This document shows, one piece after another, positions 7,898 to 17,350 of a DNA stretch of 64,000 nt. The stretch is taken from positions 372,001 through 436,000 of the forward strand of contig NZ_KZ686270.1 in assembly GCF_003029735.1 (NCBI RefSeq), read 5' to 3'. Under the pieces are notes generated by a model. The model had not been told where the DNA came from and did no database searches. It was given only the letters and a program-made list of their open reading frames with translations. Source of the stretch: Pedobacter yulinensis (GTDB lineage Bacteria; Bacteroidota; Bacteroidia; Sphingobacteriales; Sphingobacteriaceae). Both the position numbers and the translations under genes were made by a program. How positions within the stretch are numbered: position 1 is the first letter of the stretch; each line of letters starts with the position of its first letter.

Positions 7898-10708
7898 CTA
7901 TCGTTGTCCTAAAGAAAAATTGTAGGTAAATGAAAGCGAGACATTTGTACCAAAGCGTGCTGAAGTATAGGGCTTGTCAACAGCTCCGCTATAAACGTTT
8001 TTATCATCCATATTCAGGTAAAAAATGCTTCGTTGGTTCAAAAGGTCTCCAACATTTAGTTTGAGTTCTGCCTTATTGCTGATCAGTTTTTTACTTATCT
8101 GGAAATCCACCACATCACGTGCATTTTCCCAAATATTTGGAATCAGGTTATTCCCAACGAAAGCAATGCGTTGGCCCACCCGGTTGTAAAGTGCGGTAAG
8201 GCTCCACCCACTTTTATCATTTGAATACTGGACACCTCCGTTCAGAAGATATGGTGACTGCCCCTGTAGCGGACGCGACTGCAAATTAGCGCTTCCTTGC
8301 TCAACCTCAGACTTGATATAACTCAGATTTGCAAACATTGTCAGATCCTTAAAAAGGTTCGATTCACTGATAAAGCTGAGCCTTTTTCTCAATTCCAGTT
8401 CCGCACCATAAGAATAGGCCTTCGACATATTTTGGAACCCTACTTGTCGTCGCTCTGGTGTTGCACTTCCATCTAGAACCTGCTCAATAGCATTACTGAA
8501 ATCTTTATAAAAGGCCGAAACAGTGATCGATTCCCCACTGGCAGGATAGATTTCATAGCGAAGATCCGCATTATTAATTGTCGCACGCTTCAATTGCGGA
8601 TTGCCTAACGTAGCTGTCTGCGCTACAAAGTCGTAGAATTCAAAAGGTGCCAGTTCACGAAGCTCAGGGCGGGAGACTGTACGGGAAGCGGAAACCCGGA
8701 AATTACTTTTGTCAGAAATTGTATAAGTATAATTCGCCGAAGGGAGGATATCAGTAAATTGTTGATCCATACTTCTGTTTGTCCCGCTAAGATCAATATA
8801 GTCTACGTTCTGATAATACTGCTCAACCCTAACTCCCCAGACCAGCCGCGATTTTTCACCGAAACGATTGTCGAGCATAGCGTAACCCGCATTTAAAAAG
8901 GTCTGTGCATCATAAGAATCCGTATTGCTGGTAAAGTCGGTCAAAAAGAAGCCTCCCGTAGCCCTGATCTGTTCCGAGGCGAAGATCCGATCTTTTGGCA
9001 ACGTCAAAATCTGATCATCGAAACTTGGCGATCCGGTAGAATTAAACAGATAATTGAAAATTCGGGCATTAAATTCCCGGGTTTTATAATTTGAAAGGAC
9101 CCCGGCTTTGAAGGAGCTTTTTTTGCCTTTCAGAGTAAAGGGTAATGTGTAGTTTGCCTGCCCTAAGAAGTTATTTTCCTGCATATCTGAGAAAAAACGG
9201 CGGCTGTTGCGGTCTACTACAGAAAAGACATTTGTTCCTGCACCATTCTCACGATAATATATGGATCTAAGGTCCGGTTGATCGCGCTTGGTGAGTGAAT
9301 AACTTAGATTCCAGTTCAATTTTTGATCGCGCGCGCCGAACGCATGCTCACCTTCCAATTGATGGTTTGAAATAAATTTCTGAGTAAGCTCGTTGTTATT
9401 AAAACGAAGATTACCGTCAATGTTTGTATTGAAGCCTGTTCTGTCGGTGTAAATTTCATCGTAAACATTATTAAGCAGGTTCTTAAAGCTTAATTTGGTC
9501 TTGTCTTTCTTATACGTGATGTTAGCAAGTAAGCCTACGCTCGTATTAAACACGAATTGTTTATCATTATAGGCATAATAAATATCCTGAAAGTTGTTCT
9601 GATAGTCATTTCTCTCGACAGGGTTGATGTTCTGGCCATTGCGATAAGACAAGGAGACGATACTACCCAGAGAGCCGCCATTTTTCAAATCGGTCCGATT
9701 ACCCCAGGTAAGTTGGTGACTCTGCGTTGGCAATGCGACATAGGTCTGCTCACCATATGGGTTTGAAAGCTGTTTTGTCAAGGCTACCTTCTGATCAGGC
9801 ATGAGAGGGTTGTATTTTTGAAATGAAGGAGGAAAAGATCCCGGAAGTTTTCTATCGCTTTGTCCAAAGCCCAGGTAAGCGAGGTTGCCCCGTTCATTAG
9901 ATATGAAGTCTTTGAAAGTCGATTGGGTATTGTATCCCCAACTGGTGCTAAAGGCAATGTAGTCCTGATCCGGCACATCTTTAGTAACTACCTGTACAAT
10001 GCCTCCTGCAAAGTCAGCCGGCAGATCAGCCGATGCAGTTTTGTTGATGAGAATTTTGTCTACGAGGTTGGAAGGAATAATATCAAATGAGAACGCTTTT
10101 TTGTCAGGCTCAGTCGATGGCATAATGGCATTATTCAGCATTGTCACATTATAACGATCTGCCAGGCCCCGAATAACAACGAATTTGTTGTTTTGGATGC
10201 TGGCCCCGCTTACGCGCTTCAACACTTCTGAGGTATTTTTATCAGGTGATCGCTGGATAATTTCTGCTGATATGCCACTCGAAATAATAGGACTGTTTTT
10301 TTGTTGCGCTAGCAGCGCATTTACAGATTCCTGTTTGAAATTTGCCCTTACAACTACATCGCTAAGTTGATTAGAACCAGCTTCTTCCAATACAACGTTT
10401 AGTGTTGTGGCTGAGTTGCCATTCACTTCGATATCAGAAACTTCTTTCGTAGCGTAGCCTACATAAGATACTGACAATGTATACCTGCCCGCAGCAAGAC
10501 CTCCAATAAGATATTTTCCATCTACATCTGTGGCGATGCCCTTGTTAATGCCTTTTACGAGCACGGAAACGCCGATTAGCGCCTCCCCCGTTTTCTTATC
10601 AGTAACGCTGCCTGCAATCTTGCCACCGGTCTGAGCGTTCACCGCAAGATTCCATAGGATAAAAAGTAAAAGGAGGATGGTTTTTGAGAATGAGTTTGTT
10701 GATTTCAC
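7898..10708 (-). CDS. TonB-dependent receptor with N-terminal carboxypeptidase-regulatory-like domain
   Basis: From the chosen start the protein is 936 residues. It has a signal peptide ending at NAQ, a CarboxypepD_reg-like beta-sandwich (about 30-110, GKIAGSVTDKKTGEALIGVS), a plug domain (about 120-240, with VVIRGLADRYNVTMLNNAIM) and a 22-strand-type barrel ending in an aromatic-rich C-terminus (SFTYNFSLGQR). It lacks a SusD partner and the SusC signature, so it is a classical-type importer. The frame is open back to a GTG at 10741. I prefer GTG 10708 because a -7-like TAGCTTTG sits at 10727-10734 and the signal peptide then starts normally (MKSTNSFSKTILLLL). Codon 10741 cannot be excluded. 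Confidence 0.85.
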   Translation of the reverse strand: MKSTNSFSKTILLLLFILWNLAVNAQTGGKIAGSVTDKKTGEALIGVSVLVKGINKGIATDVDGKYLIGGLAAGRYTLSVSYVGYATKEVSDIEVNGNSATTLNVVLEEAGSNQLSDVVVRANFKQESVNALLAQQKNSPIISSGISAEIIQRSPDKNTSEVLKRVSGASIQNNKFVVIRGLADRYNVTMLNNAIMPSTEPDKKAFSFDIIPSNLVDKILINKTASADLPADFAGGIVQVVTKDVPDQDYIAFSTSWGYNTQSTFKDFISNERGNLAYLGFGQSDRKLPGSFPPSFQKYNPLMPDQKVALTKQLSNPYGEQTYVALPTQSHQLTWGNRTDLKNGGSLGSIVSLSYRNGQNINPVERNDYQNNFQDIYYAYNDKQFVFNTSVGLLANITYKKDKTKLSFKNLLNNVYDEIYTDRTGFNTNIDGNLRFNNNELTQKFISNHQLEGEHAFGARDQKLNWNLSYSLTKRDQPDLRSIYYRENGAGTNVFSVVDRNSRRFFSDMQENNFLGQANYTLPFTLKGKKSSFKAGVLSNYKTREFNARIFNYLFNSTGSPSFDDQILTLPKDRIFASEQIRATGGFFLTDFTSNTDSYDAQTFLNAGYAMLDNRFGEKSRLVWGVRVEQYYQNVDYIDLSGTNRSMDQQFTDILPSANYTYTISDKSNFRVSASRTVSRPELRELAPFEFYDFVAQTATLGNPQLKRATINNADLRYEIYPASGESITVSAFYKDFSNAIEQVLDGSATPERRQVGFQNMSKAYSYGAELELRKRLSFISESNLFKDLTMFANLSYIKSEVEQGSANLQSRPLQGQSPYLLNGGVQYSNDKSGWSLTALYNRVGQRIAFVGNNLIPNIWENARDVVDFQISKKLISNKAELKLNVGDLLNQRSIFYLNMDDKNVYSGAVDKPYTSARFGTNVSLSFTYNFSLGQR

Positions 10709-10726
10709 TTTCCTGAATATTTTCAG

Positions 10727-10804
10727 CAAAGCTATTACCACAATGTTAGCAGCCTGTTACGTGTTAATTAAGATTCGTTTAGCTAACCATTAAGACAATG
10801 TTAA
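10727..10804 (-). promoter_or_regulatory. PHO-box-like array of six 11-bp phased repeats with a downstream -7 box
   Basis: Read on the minus strand from 10804, six hexamers recur at exact 11-bp intervals: TTAACA, TTAATG, CTAAAC, TTAATT, GTAACA and CTAACA (starts at 10804, 10793, 10782, 10771, 10760 and 10749). TTAACA direct repeats with 5-bp spacers are the known binding pattern of Bacillus PhoP, and 11-bp phasing is typical of OmpR-family response regulators. A TAGCTTTG -7 box follows at 10734-10727 without a TTG element, as expected of an activator-dependent promoter. Phosphate control is an inference. Confidence 0.5.
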
Positions 10805-10815
10805 CAAAGACAGGA

Positions 10816-11316
10816 TCAATACCGGATATTCAGTTTACGGCAGATAAAGTGAAGCAGCCAGATCGGGCCGATCAGCAAAAATTTCAGATCGTCAAGAAAC
10901 GAAGGTTTTTTGCCTTCTATCTTGTGCCCTACAAACTGTCCGATCCAGGAAACGACGAAGATGACCAGGCAAACTGACCATATGGACGGCCCCCCTGCCA
11001 ACTGCCACTTCTCCAGCTGCACGATACCCATCGCCATGATAAAAATAATGATCAGCATGAAATAAGAGAGTACCGGCGATAGGCGGTAATAATAGTACAC
11101 CGAAAAAGCAATGGCAAACGACGCCCAATTCAGGTAACCATTGTACCTGCCTAGAAAATCCAGATGCGGAAATGGTATAGACCACAGCAGTCCGAGAATG
11201 CTGAAAAAGATTAATGGCACACAGATCCAATGTATAATCTTATTGGTACCATTCTGGTGACTCTCGGCATACTTGTCAAAATCCCGGTCAACCGGACGTC
11301 TTGCCTGCGTTTTCAT
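10816..11316 (-). CDS. DUF962/Mpo1-like membrane protein
   Basis: The 166-residue protein has the conserved N-terminus of the YGL010w/Mpo1 family (RDFDKYAESHQNGTNKIIHWI, where the His residues are probable Fe ligands). Four to five hydrophobic segments follow, including GLLWSIPFPHL, YFMLIIIFIMAMG and VCLVIFVVSWIGQFVGHKIEGKKP. Yeast Mpo1 is a dioxygenase in alpha-oxidation of 2-hydroxy fatty acids, and bacterial members have no settled role. I place the start at ATG 11316 (MKTQARRP), preceded by AAAGAAGAG. The upstream extension to 11385 would run through the terminator of rny. It lies between rny and the TonB receptor on the same strand. Confidence 0.75.
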   Translation of the reverse strand: MKTQARRPVDRDFDKYAESHQNGTNKIIHWICVPLIFFSILGLLWSIPFPHLDFLGRYNGYLNWASFAIAFSVYYYYRLSPVLSYFMLIIIFIMAMGIVQLEKWQLAGGPSIWSVCLVIFVVSWIGQFVGHKIEGKKPSFLDDLKFLLIGPIWLLHFICRKLNIRY

Positions 11317-11361
11317 AAACTCTTCTTTTTTCAACTGTGCTGTCTGATAGGTGTTAAAAAT

Positions 11362-11393
11362 AAAAAAAGCGATTGGTTCTGACAATCGCTTTT
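11362..11393 (-). terminator. Terminator of rny
   Basis: On the minus strand AAAAGCGATTG (11393-11383) pairs with CAATCGCTTTT (11375-11365) around a 7-nt loop and continues into a T tract. Confidence 0.9.
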
Positions 11394-11412
11394 CTATTCT
11401 GGATATTGAATG

Positions 11413-12975
11413 TTATTTGGCGTAAGATACCGAGCGGGTTTCGCGAATAACGGTCACCTTAATCTGCCCCGGATAAGTCATCTCCGTCTGTATGCGGTTT
11501 GAAATATCTGCAGCAAGAAGTTCTGCCTGGGCATCAGTTACGCGTTCACTTTCAACCACGACCCGCAATTCGCGGCCGGCCTGAATGGCGAAGGTTTTTT
11601 CAACACCAGGATACGACAGTGCGAGTTCCTCAAGCTCTTTAAGACGTTTAATGTAGCTTTCCACGACTTCACGACGTGCACCCGGGCGTGCACCTGAAAT
11701 CGCGTCGCAGGCCTGAACGATCGGTGAAATCAACGAGGTCATCTCGATTTCATCGTGGTGTGCGCCGATTGCGTTGCAAACTTCGGGATGCTCCTTATAT
11801 TTTTCGGCCAACTGCATTCCGAGAATGGCGTGTGGCAATTCAGGATTGTCGTCAGGCACTTTACCAATGTCGTGCAGAAGGCCGGCACGTTTTGCCAGTT
11901 TCGCATTGAGACCCAGTTCGGCGGCCATTGTTGCACAGAAATTGGCCACCTCACGCGAGTGGTGAAGCAGATTCTGCCCGTAGGATGAACGATAGCGCAT
12001 GCGCCCCACCATCCTGATCAATTCGGGATGCAGACCGTGAATACCCAGGTCAATAACGGTGCGTTCACCGATCTCCACGATTTCGTCTTCGATCTGTTTC
12101 TTTGTCTTGGCTACGATCTCCTCGATACGCGCAGGGTGGATACGGCCGTCGGTAACGAGGCGGTGCAGGGCAAGGCGTGCAATTTCGCGCCTAACCGGGT
12201 CAAAGCCTGACAGGATGATCGCTTCAGGCGTGTCGTCTACAATAATTTCAATTCCGGTGGCAGCCTCGAGCGCACGGATGTTGCGCCCTTCACGGCCAAT
12301 AACGCGGCCTTTGATCTCGTCGCTTTCAATATGAAAGATCGATACGGTATTTTCAATAGCAGCTTCGACGGCTGTACGCTGAATGGTTTGGATAACCACT
12401 TTTTTCGCTTCTTTGGTCGCCGTGAGTTTGGCCTCATCTACAATGTCTTTGACCTGGATCATGGCCTGGGTACGGGCCTCCTGCTTCAGGTTCTCAACAA
12501 GCTGGTTCCTGGCCTCTTCGGCAGAAAGGCCGGCAATGGTTTCAAGCTGCTTAAGGTGCTGGTTTTTCAGTTGTTCAACTTCTTCCTGTTTCTTTACGGC
12601 AATGTCGGTTTGTTTTTCCAGGTTGGCACGTACCTTATCAAGCTCCTGTTCTTTGCGGTTCAGGTTCTCGAGGCGCTGGTTAACGGACTGTTCCTTTTGC
12701 TTGAGGTTATTTTCACGCTGATTTACTGCGTTGTTGCGGGTGTTGACTTCCTGTTCATGTTCGGCCTTAAGCTGCAGAAATTTTTCTTTCGCCTCGAGCA
12801 GTTTATTTTTTTTCAGGATCTCCGCATTGTTTTCAGCGTCTTTTAAGATCTTTTTTACTTTGGTTTGCGCAGCGATTTCCTGATTTTTCAGCAGGTTGCG
12901 CAGGAGAAATCTCCCCAGCAGGGTGCCGGCTATGAGCCCGGCTAAAACATATCCAATTATTCCAACTATTTCCAT
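11413..12975 (-). CDS. rny: Ribonuclease Y
   Basis: The 520-residue endoribonuclease starts mRNA turnover at the membrane. It has one N-terminal transmembrane helix ([20 protein letters not shown]), a long charged coiled coil (about 30-190), a KH domain with [15 protein letters not shown] (about 215-275), and an HD phosphohydrolase domain with [10 protein letters not shown] and [18 protein letters not shown] (about 335-430). The length matches the family. The ORF can be extended nine codons to a TTG at 13002, but ATG 12975 gives the usual ME-IVG start. It lies downstream of zapA and pheT on the same strand, a common Bacteroidota arrangement, and ends in a strong terminator. Confidence 0.95.
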   Translation of the reverse strand: MEIVGIIGYVLAGLIAGTLLGRFLLRNLLKNQEIAAQTKVKKILKDAENNAEILKKNKLLEAKEKFLQLKAEHEQEVNTRNNAVNQRENNLKQKEQSVNQRLENLNRKEQELDKVRANLEKQTDIAVKKQEEVEQLKNQHLKQLETIAGLSAEEARNQLVENLKQEARTQAMIQVKDIVDEAKLTATKEAKKVVIQTIQRTAVEAAIENTVSIFHIESDEIKGRVIGREGRNIRALEAATGIEIIVDDTPEAIILSGFDPVRREIARLALHRLVTDGRIHPARIEEIVAKTKKQIEDEIVEIGERTVIDLGIHGLHPELIRMVGRMRYRSSYGQNLLHHSREVANFCATMAAELGLNAKLAKRAGLLHDIGKVPDDNPELPHAILGMQLAEKYKEHPEVCNAIGAHHDEIEMTSLISPIVQACDAISGARPGARREVVESYIKRLKELEELALSYPGVEKTFAIQAGRELRVVVESERVTDAQAELLAADISNRIQTEMTYPGQIKVTVIRETRSVSYAK

Positions 12976-13002
12976 TTTTTTGTTTTTAAAAAAAAACCGC
13001 AA

Positions 13003-13238
13003 CTGATTTATCGAGTCTCATGTATTTCAAACCTCAACTAAGCATAATTGGGATTTAAGTCATTTTCAGGTGCTCTTGGCAGATGAAATCCACTTTCTTA
13101 ACCCCATACATATTGAAGTGTTAAGTTTAAAAATAGTGAAACTCAAAAATCTAGCTGCGGCTAATATTTTTGTTGCTACTTCTGGCTGCACGCCGCCCGG
13201 TCCGGACAATGCCTGTGCACCATATAAAAAGAACGATC
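13003..13238 (-). ncRNA. Candidate structured RNA / leader between zapA and rny (possible 6S-like RNA)
   Basis: This 236-bp stretch downstream of zapA has no ORF. On the minus strand it holds several possible pairings: TGCAC with GTGCA around a GC-rich loop near 13185-13225, AGTTT with AAACT near 13125-13145, and GGATTT with AAATCC near 13050-13092. In many bacteria the 6S RNA gene lies next to zapA, which is the main reason for the suggestion. I could not build a convincing 6S fold by hand. It may equally be only the 5' leader of rny. Confidence 0.25.
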
Positions 13239-13529
13239 CTATTTCGAGAAAAAATCCGTCAATAAACTATCTAACTCCCCCACCTTATCGGCAACAGCCG
13301 TATCCTGCGCCTGGACTTTATTTTCAGCTTTCAAAACGCCTGTTGCATAATGCAGCACGGCCATTGAAAGTAAATCCTGTTTATCTCTGACCGCATAATT
13401 TTCCTGGTATTCCTTTATGCGCTCGTTGATCATTTTTGCTGCCCGCCTCACAATTTCCTCTTCTTCCATATTTACCTTTAAGGGATAAATACGGTCGGAG
13501 ATAGTTATCTTAATGGAGATCTCTCCCAT
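13239..13529 (-). CDS. zapA: Cell division protein ZapA
   Basis: The 96-residue protein has the ZapA fold: an N-terminal beta hairpin (GEISIKITISDRIYPLKVN), the helix EEEEIVRRAAKMINERIKEY, and a C-terminal coiled coil (about 50-95). ZapA stabilises FtsZ filaments at midcell. It follows the small coiled-coil gene by 29 bp on the same strand, so the two are probably one operon. Confidence 0.88.
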   Translation of the reverse strand: MGEISIKITISDRIYPLKVNMEEEEIVRRAAKMINERIKEYQENYAVRDKQDLLSMAVLHYATGVLKAENKVQAQDTAVADKVGELDSLLTDFFSK

Positions 13530-13558
13530 ATTGTTTAGCTTAGTTTCTACCTGATTGC

Positions 13559-13849
13559 CTATTTTTTAAGCAACACTACACACCTATCTATTTCCCGCAC
13601 AAATTCGTTAATTTTTTGCTTTATGTCAAGAGTCTTCTCACTCGTGCCTTCAATGCTTTTTGCAACTTTCAACACCCTTAATTTCTCATCAAGATCCGAG
13701 ATTTTCGCTTTGGAAGTATCGAGCGCAACTTTTAACGACTGGTTTTCAAGTTTGAGCAAATCATTTTCTTCCTGTAAGGCCAGACACAACTCGATGAGCC
13801 GTGCGGTCTTGTCCATTACCGAATCCAATTGATCTGCAACCGTTGCCAT
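13559..13849 (-). CDS. Small coiled-coil protein upstream of zapA
   Basis: The 96-residue protein is almost entirely heptad-patterned helix (ARLIELCLALQEENDLLKLE, with leucines at regular spacing) and lacks signal or membrane segments. It precedes zapA by 29 bp. A ZapB-like or other divisome scaffold role is suggested by context and coiled-coil character only. I do not recognise a named family. Confidence 0.75.
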   Translation of the reverse strand: MATVADQLDSVMDKTARLIELCLALQEENDLLKLENQSLKVALDTSKAKISDLDEKLRVLKVAKSIEGTSEKTLDIKQKINEFVREIDRCVVLLKK

Positions 13850-13928
13850 GTACGATTAATTAAGCGACTAAGTTATTTAAAAGTGTTGAAACTTTCGTTC
13901 CAACCATTAATAAAATGCAACACTATCC

Positions 13929-16325
13929 TTATTTTCTAATCTCCGCACCACTTTGTTTCTCCAGATTACCGATGATCTTTTGCATCAATGCGTCAATCTT
14001 CTGGTCAGTCAGCGTCTGTTCATCGTCCTGCAGCGTCAGGCTGATGGCGTAAGACTTCTTCCCTGCCGGGAGTTTCTCGCCCTGGTACACATCGAAGACC
14101 TGGATGTCGCGAACCAGTTTGCGCTCCGTTTTGTAAACGACCGATTTCAGATCGTCAAATACAACTGATTGATCAATAAGCAGCGAAAGGTCGCGCCTTA
14201 CAGATGGGAATTTCGGAATATCCTTGTTAAAAATTTTGTTTTTCCTGGTGCTGTCAATGAGGGCCTGCCAATCGAAATCGGCATAAAACACCGCTTTTTC
14301 AACACCGGTTGCCTTGCGGTCGGCCGGCAGCGCTTCGCCAAAACTGACCAGCACTTTCTCACCACGGAAATATTTCAGGCCATAAGCAAAGGTATCACCA
14401 GGGGCTTCTGCTGTCTGGAAACCAGACAGGCCAAGCCGTCCCATCACCCCGTCTACTACGGCTTTCAACTGATAAAAATTTGCTGTCTGCGCCTTCCGGT
14501 TCCATTGTTCCGTGCGGGCATTGCCGGAAAGCAACACGAGCAGCCTGGAAGATTCGACATATTTTTCCTCCACCAGGCGGTATGTTTTGCCAAACTCAAA
14601 AAATTTAAGATCCGCATTCTTACGGTTCTGGTTGTAAGCTACGCTCTCCAGCGCGGGAAAGAGCAGCTCCTGCCGCAGTACATTCAGGTCGCTGCTTAGC
14701 GGGTTCAGGATTTGAACCGCTTCTTCAAAATTCCTGGAGTATGCGCCCTTGGTGAGTGAATTGCAGAGAATTTCTGTAAACCCGTTTGCGGCGAGCAGAT
14801 CTGCGATGAGCTGTTGCGTATTTTCAGGATCGGGTTTGGCAGAATAAGCAAGCGAGGCATTTACCTTCTGCGGAATTGCAATATTGTCATAACCATAAAT
14901 ACGCAGCACTTCTTCAGTGATGTCAACCTCCCGGGTTACGTCGACTTTGTACGCAGGCACACGGAGGTGCAACTGTCCGTTTACTTCAGCCAGAACCTGT
15001 ATTCCAAGCGCTTCTATAATGGCACGGATCTCCTGCGCGGGAATTTCTGCTCCGATCAAGCGGTTGATGTGGTCGTAGCGAACCGCAAATTCGAACGGCG
15101 GCACCGGCTGCGGATACTGGTCATCGACAAGTGATGACACCTTCCCTCCTGCAAGCTCCGTGATCAGCAAAGCTGCATATTTCAGCGCCGGAACAGTCAT
15201 TTCGGGATCGGTACCGCGTTCAAAACGGAACGAGGCATCGGTTTTGAGCGTATGCCGTTTAGCCGTCTTTCTTACGCTAACCGGGTTAAAATAAGCGCTT
15301 TCCAGGAATACCTCGGTCGTCGTTTCGCTGATTCCAGAATCTAAACCACCAAAAACGCCGGCTATACACATCGGTTCGCTTTCGTTGCAGATCATCAGGT
15401 CTTCTGCAGACATGCTGCGTTCCACTCCATCAAGGGTTATGAACTTTTCACCTTTGGCAGCTTTCCTGACAATGACTTTATTTCCCTTGATCCTGGCTGC
15501 GTCAAAGGCATGCAGCGGCTGGCCCAGACCATGCAGCACATAGTTGGTAACATCAACAATGTTATTGATAGGTCTGATTCCAATCACCTTAAGCTGATCC
15601 TTCAACCAATCAGGCGAGTCCCGGACAATTACACCGCTGATAAGCAGCGAGGAATAACGCGGACAAGCCGCCGGGTCTTCCAGCTCGACCGGGATGGCCG
15701 TCCCGGTGCCCGGCTCGAACCGGCCGAGATCAGGAAATTTATGACCGGTACGGAGAAACGCTGCAAGATCCCGGGCCACCCCTAGATGAGAAGCGGCATC
15801 GGCCCGGTTGGGTGTGAGGCCGATCTCAAAAACAAAATCGTCTTCCAGGTTAAAATAACGCTTAGCTGGCGTGCCAGGCACCGTATCTGCAGGGAGCACC
15901 ATGATGCCGTCATGAGATTTACCCAGACCAATTTCATCTTCGGCACAAATCATTCCTTCAGACACTTCAGAGCGGATCTTCGATTTGCTGATTTTGAATG
16001 GTTCACCCTCAAGCGGATAAACGGTTGTACCAACGGTTGCAACAATCACTTTCTGACCGGCAGCTACATTGGGTGCACCGCAAACGATCTGCAAAGCGGC
16101 GGCCTCGCCCACGTTTACCGTAGTAACGCGCAGGCGGTCAGCATTGGGATGCTGCGCACAGGTCAGCACTTCGCCGACAACCAAACCCTCTAGCCCCCCG
16201 GCAATGGCCTGCACCTTCTCAAGACTTTCTACCTCGAGGCCGATACCCGTCAGTGCCAGCGAAATTTCTTCTGGACTCAATGTCGTGTCGACAAAACTCT
16301 TGAGCCACTTGTAGGATATTTTCAT
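13929..16325 (-). CDS. pheT: Phenylalanyl-tRNA synthetase beta subunit
   Basis: The 798-residue protein forms the alpha2-beta2 PheRS with PheS, whose gene is not in this window. Domains in order are an N-terminal tRNA-binding OB fold (about 40-150, HPNADRLRVTTVNVG), B3/B4 editing (about 210-380), B5 (about 400-475), a catalytic-like core (about 480-680) and a C-terminal FDX-ACB anticodon-binding domain (about 700-798, PKFPSVRRDLSLLID). The frame is open to 16373, but ATG 16325 gives the canonical MKISYKWLKSF start. A -7 promoter box at 16371-16378 overlaps the longer version and so excludes it. Confidence 0.96.
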   Translation of the reverse strand: MKISYKWLKSFVDTTLSPEEISLALTGIGLEVESLEKVQAIAGGLEGLVVGEVLTCAQHPNADRLRVTTVNVGEAAALQIVCGAPNVAAGQKVIVATVGTTVYPLEGEPFKISKSKIRSEVSEGMICAEDEIGLGKSHDGIMVLPADTVPGTPAKRYFNLEDDFVFEIGLTPNRADAASHLGVARDLAAFLRTGHKFPDLGRFEPGTGTAIPVELEDPAACPRYSSLLISGVIVRDSPDWLKDQLKVIGIRPINNIVDVTNYVLHGLGQPLHAFDAARIKGNKVIVRKAAKGEKFITLDGVERSMSAEDLMICNESEPMCIAGVFGGLDSGISETTTEVFLESAYFNPVSVRKTAKRHTLKTDASFRFERGTDPEMTVPALKYAALLITELAGGKVSSLVDDQYPQPVPPFEFAVRYDHINRLIGAEIPAQEIRAIIEALGIQVLAEVNGQLHLRVPAYKVDVTREVDITEEVLRIYGYDNIAIPQKVNASLAYSAKPDPENTQQLIADLLAANGFTEILCNSLTKGAYSRNFEEAVQILNPLSSDLNVLRQELLFPALESVAYNQNRKNADLKFFEFGKTYRLVEEKYVESSRLLVLLSGNARTEQWNRKAQTANFYQLKAVVDGVMGRLGLSGFQTAEAPGDTFAYGLKYFRGEKVLVSFGEALPADRKATGVEKAVFYADFDWQALIDSTRKNKIFNKDIPKFPSVRRDLSLLIDQSVVFDDLKSVVYKTERKLVRDIQVFDVYQGEKLPAGKKSYAISLTLQDDEQTLTDQKIDALMQKIIGNLEKQSGAEIRK

Positions 16326-16370
16326 GTATACATTAATCCATAGCAGGCTTGTACGCCCGCAAATAAGCTG

Positions 16371-16378
16371 CAAAGATA
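16371..16378 (-). promoter_or_regulatory. Candidate -7 box of pheT
   Basis: The minus strand reads TATCTTTG, a perfect TAnnTTTG. It lies about 45 bp before the pheT ATG. No TTG occurs at the standard spacing, so the match is partial. Confidence 0.4.
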
Positions 16379-16453
16379 GTATTTAAGCGCCAAATGACAC
16401 AGGCAACCGGCTATTTTGCAGCACGGGAATGAAAGCAGGTATCGGCTCGGGCA

Positions 16454-17302
16454 CTAGAAATACAGCCTGGCAAATACCGGGAGGTGATCTGAGAAATAAT
16501 GCCGGTCCTTGCTGTCACTCAGCACGGCAAATTTCTGAACCCTGAAGGCCTTATTAACGAAGATGTAATCGATCCGCTGGTTAAGTGGGCTGTTGAAATT
16601 AAACGCATTGAATGTGCCCTCGGGGCCATAAGGCGGCTCGGCCGATATGGCCTTTGTATCTTGTAGAAAAGAGGTAATTGTACTGATCGCTTCACTGTCT
16701 GGTGTAACATTGAGGTCGCCTGTAAATATTACCGGGAGGTTGGGTGCAAGCTCCTGTATCTTGCGCTTCAGCAATTTCGCTGATTCGATCCTTGCCTGTA
16801 TACCGATGTGGTCATAATGTGTATTGAAAACGATAAACGTCTTTTTATTTAGCTGGTCATAAAGTTTGGCCCAGCTGCAAACCCGGTTAAGGGCAGCATC
16901 CCAGCCTTTCGACGGGACATCGGGTGTTTCAGACAACCAGAAAGTTCCGCCGTCTTTTTTATCAAACCTGGTTTTGCGAAAGTAGACGGCTGAAAATTCG
17001 CCCTTACGTTTGCCGTCATCACGGCCGGCTCCCACCGCATCAAAGCCGGTCCCCTCTAAAAGCGCGTCGTATTGCTCAGGCAGGGCTTCCTGAACACACA
17101 GAATATCGGTATCATGAAACCGGATCAGTGCTTTGACGTTGTCTTTCCGGTTTGGCCACGCGTTCTCCCCGTCGCTGGCTACATTCAGCCTGATGTTGTA
17201 AGACAGTACATTAATGGGCACGTTTCCTTTTTGAGCGGACGCCGCTTTGCTGCCGCCCAGCAAAATAGTCGATAGCAGGAAATAACGCAGGTAAGTATTC
17301 AT
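16454..17302 (-). CDS. Exported endonuclease/exonuclease/phosphatase family protein
   Basis: The 282-residue protein has a signal peptide (MNTYLRYFLLSTILLGGSKA, cleavage near SAQ). The EEP (DNase I-like) fold shows as INVLSYNIRL (about 30-40), VQEALPEQ with the metal-binding Glu, FNTHYDHIG, FTGDLNVTPDS (catalytic Asp/Asn) and the C-terminal SDHLPVFARL with the Asp-His pair. All catalytic landmarks are present. Substrates in this family include nucleic acids, sphingomyelin and inositol phosphates, and sequence alone does not decide. The longer open frame to 17584 is rejected because the signal peptide starts at ATG 17302 behind a good promoter. Confidence 0.85.
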   Translation of the reverse strand: MNTYLRYFLLSTILLGGSKAASAQKGNVPINVLSYNIRLNVASDGENAWPNRKDNVKALIRFHDTDILCVQEALPEQYDALLEGTGFDAVGAGRDDGKRKGEFSAVYFRKTRFDKKDGGTFWLSETPDVPSKGWDAALNRVCSWAKLYDQLNKKTFIVFNTHYDHIGIQARIESAKLLKRKIQELAPNLPVIFTGDLNVTPDSEAISTITSFLQDTKAISAEPPYGPEGTFNAFNFNSPLNQRIDYIFVNKAFRVQKFAVLSDSKDRHYFSDHLPVFARLYF

Positions 17303-17321
17303 ATCAAATGGTGTGAGGCGC

Positions 17322-17350
17322 CAAATTAAGCTTTTTATCATTTCGGCCAA
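17322..17350 (-). promoter_or_regulatory. Promoter of the EEP-family gene
   Basis: On the minus strand TTG (17350-17348) and TTAATTTG (17329-17322) are separated by 18 bp, close to the Bacteroidota consensus. They lie about 20 bp before the ATG at 17302. Confidence 0.5.

Noticed and set aside
11317..11385. Extended N-terminus of the DUF962 protein
   Set aside because: It would translate through the strong rny terminator at 11362-11393; ATG 11316 has an AG-rich site before it and the family N-terminus.
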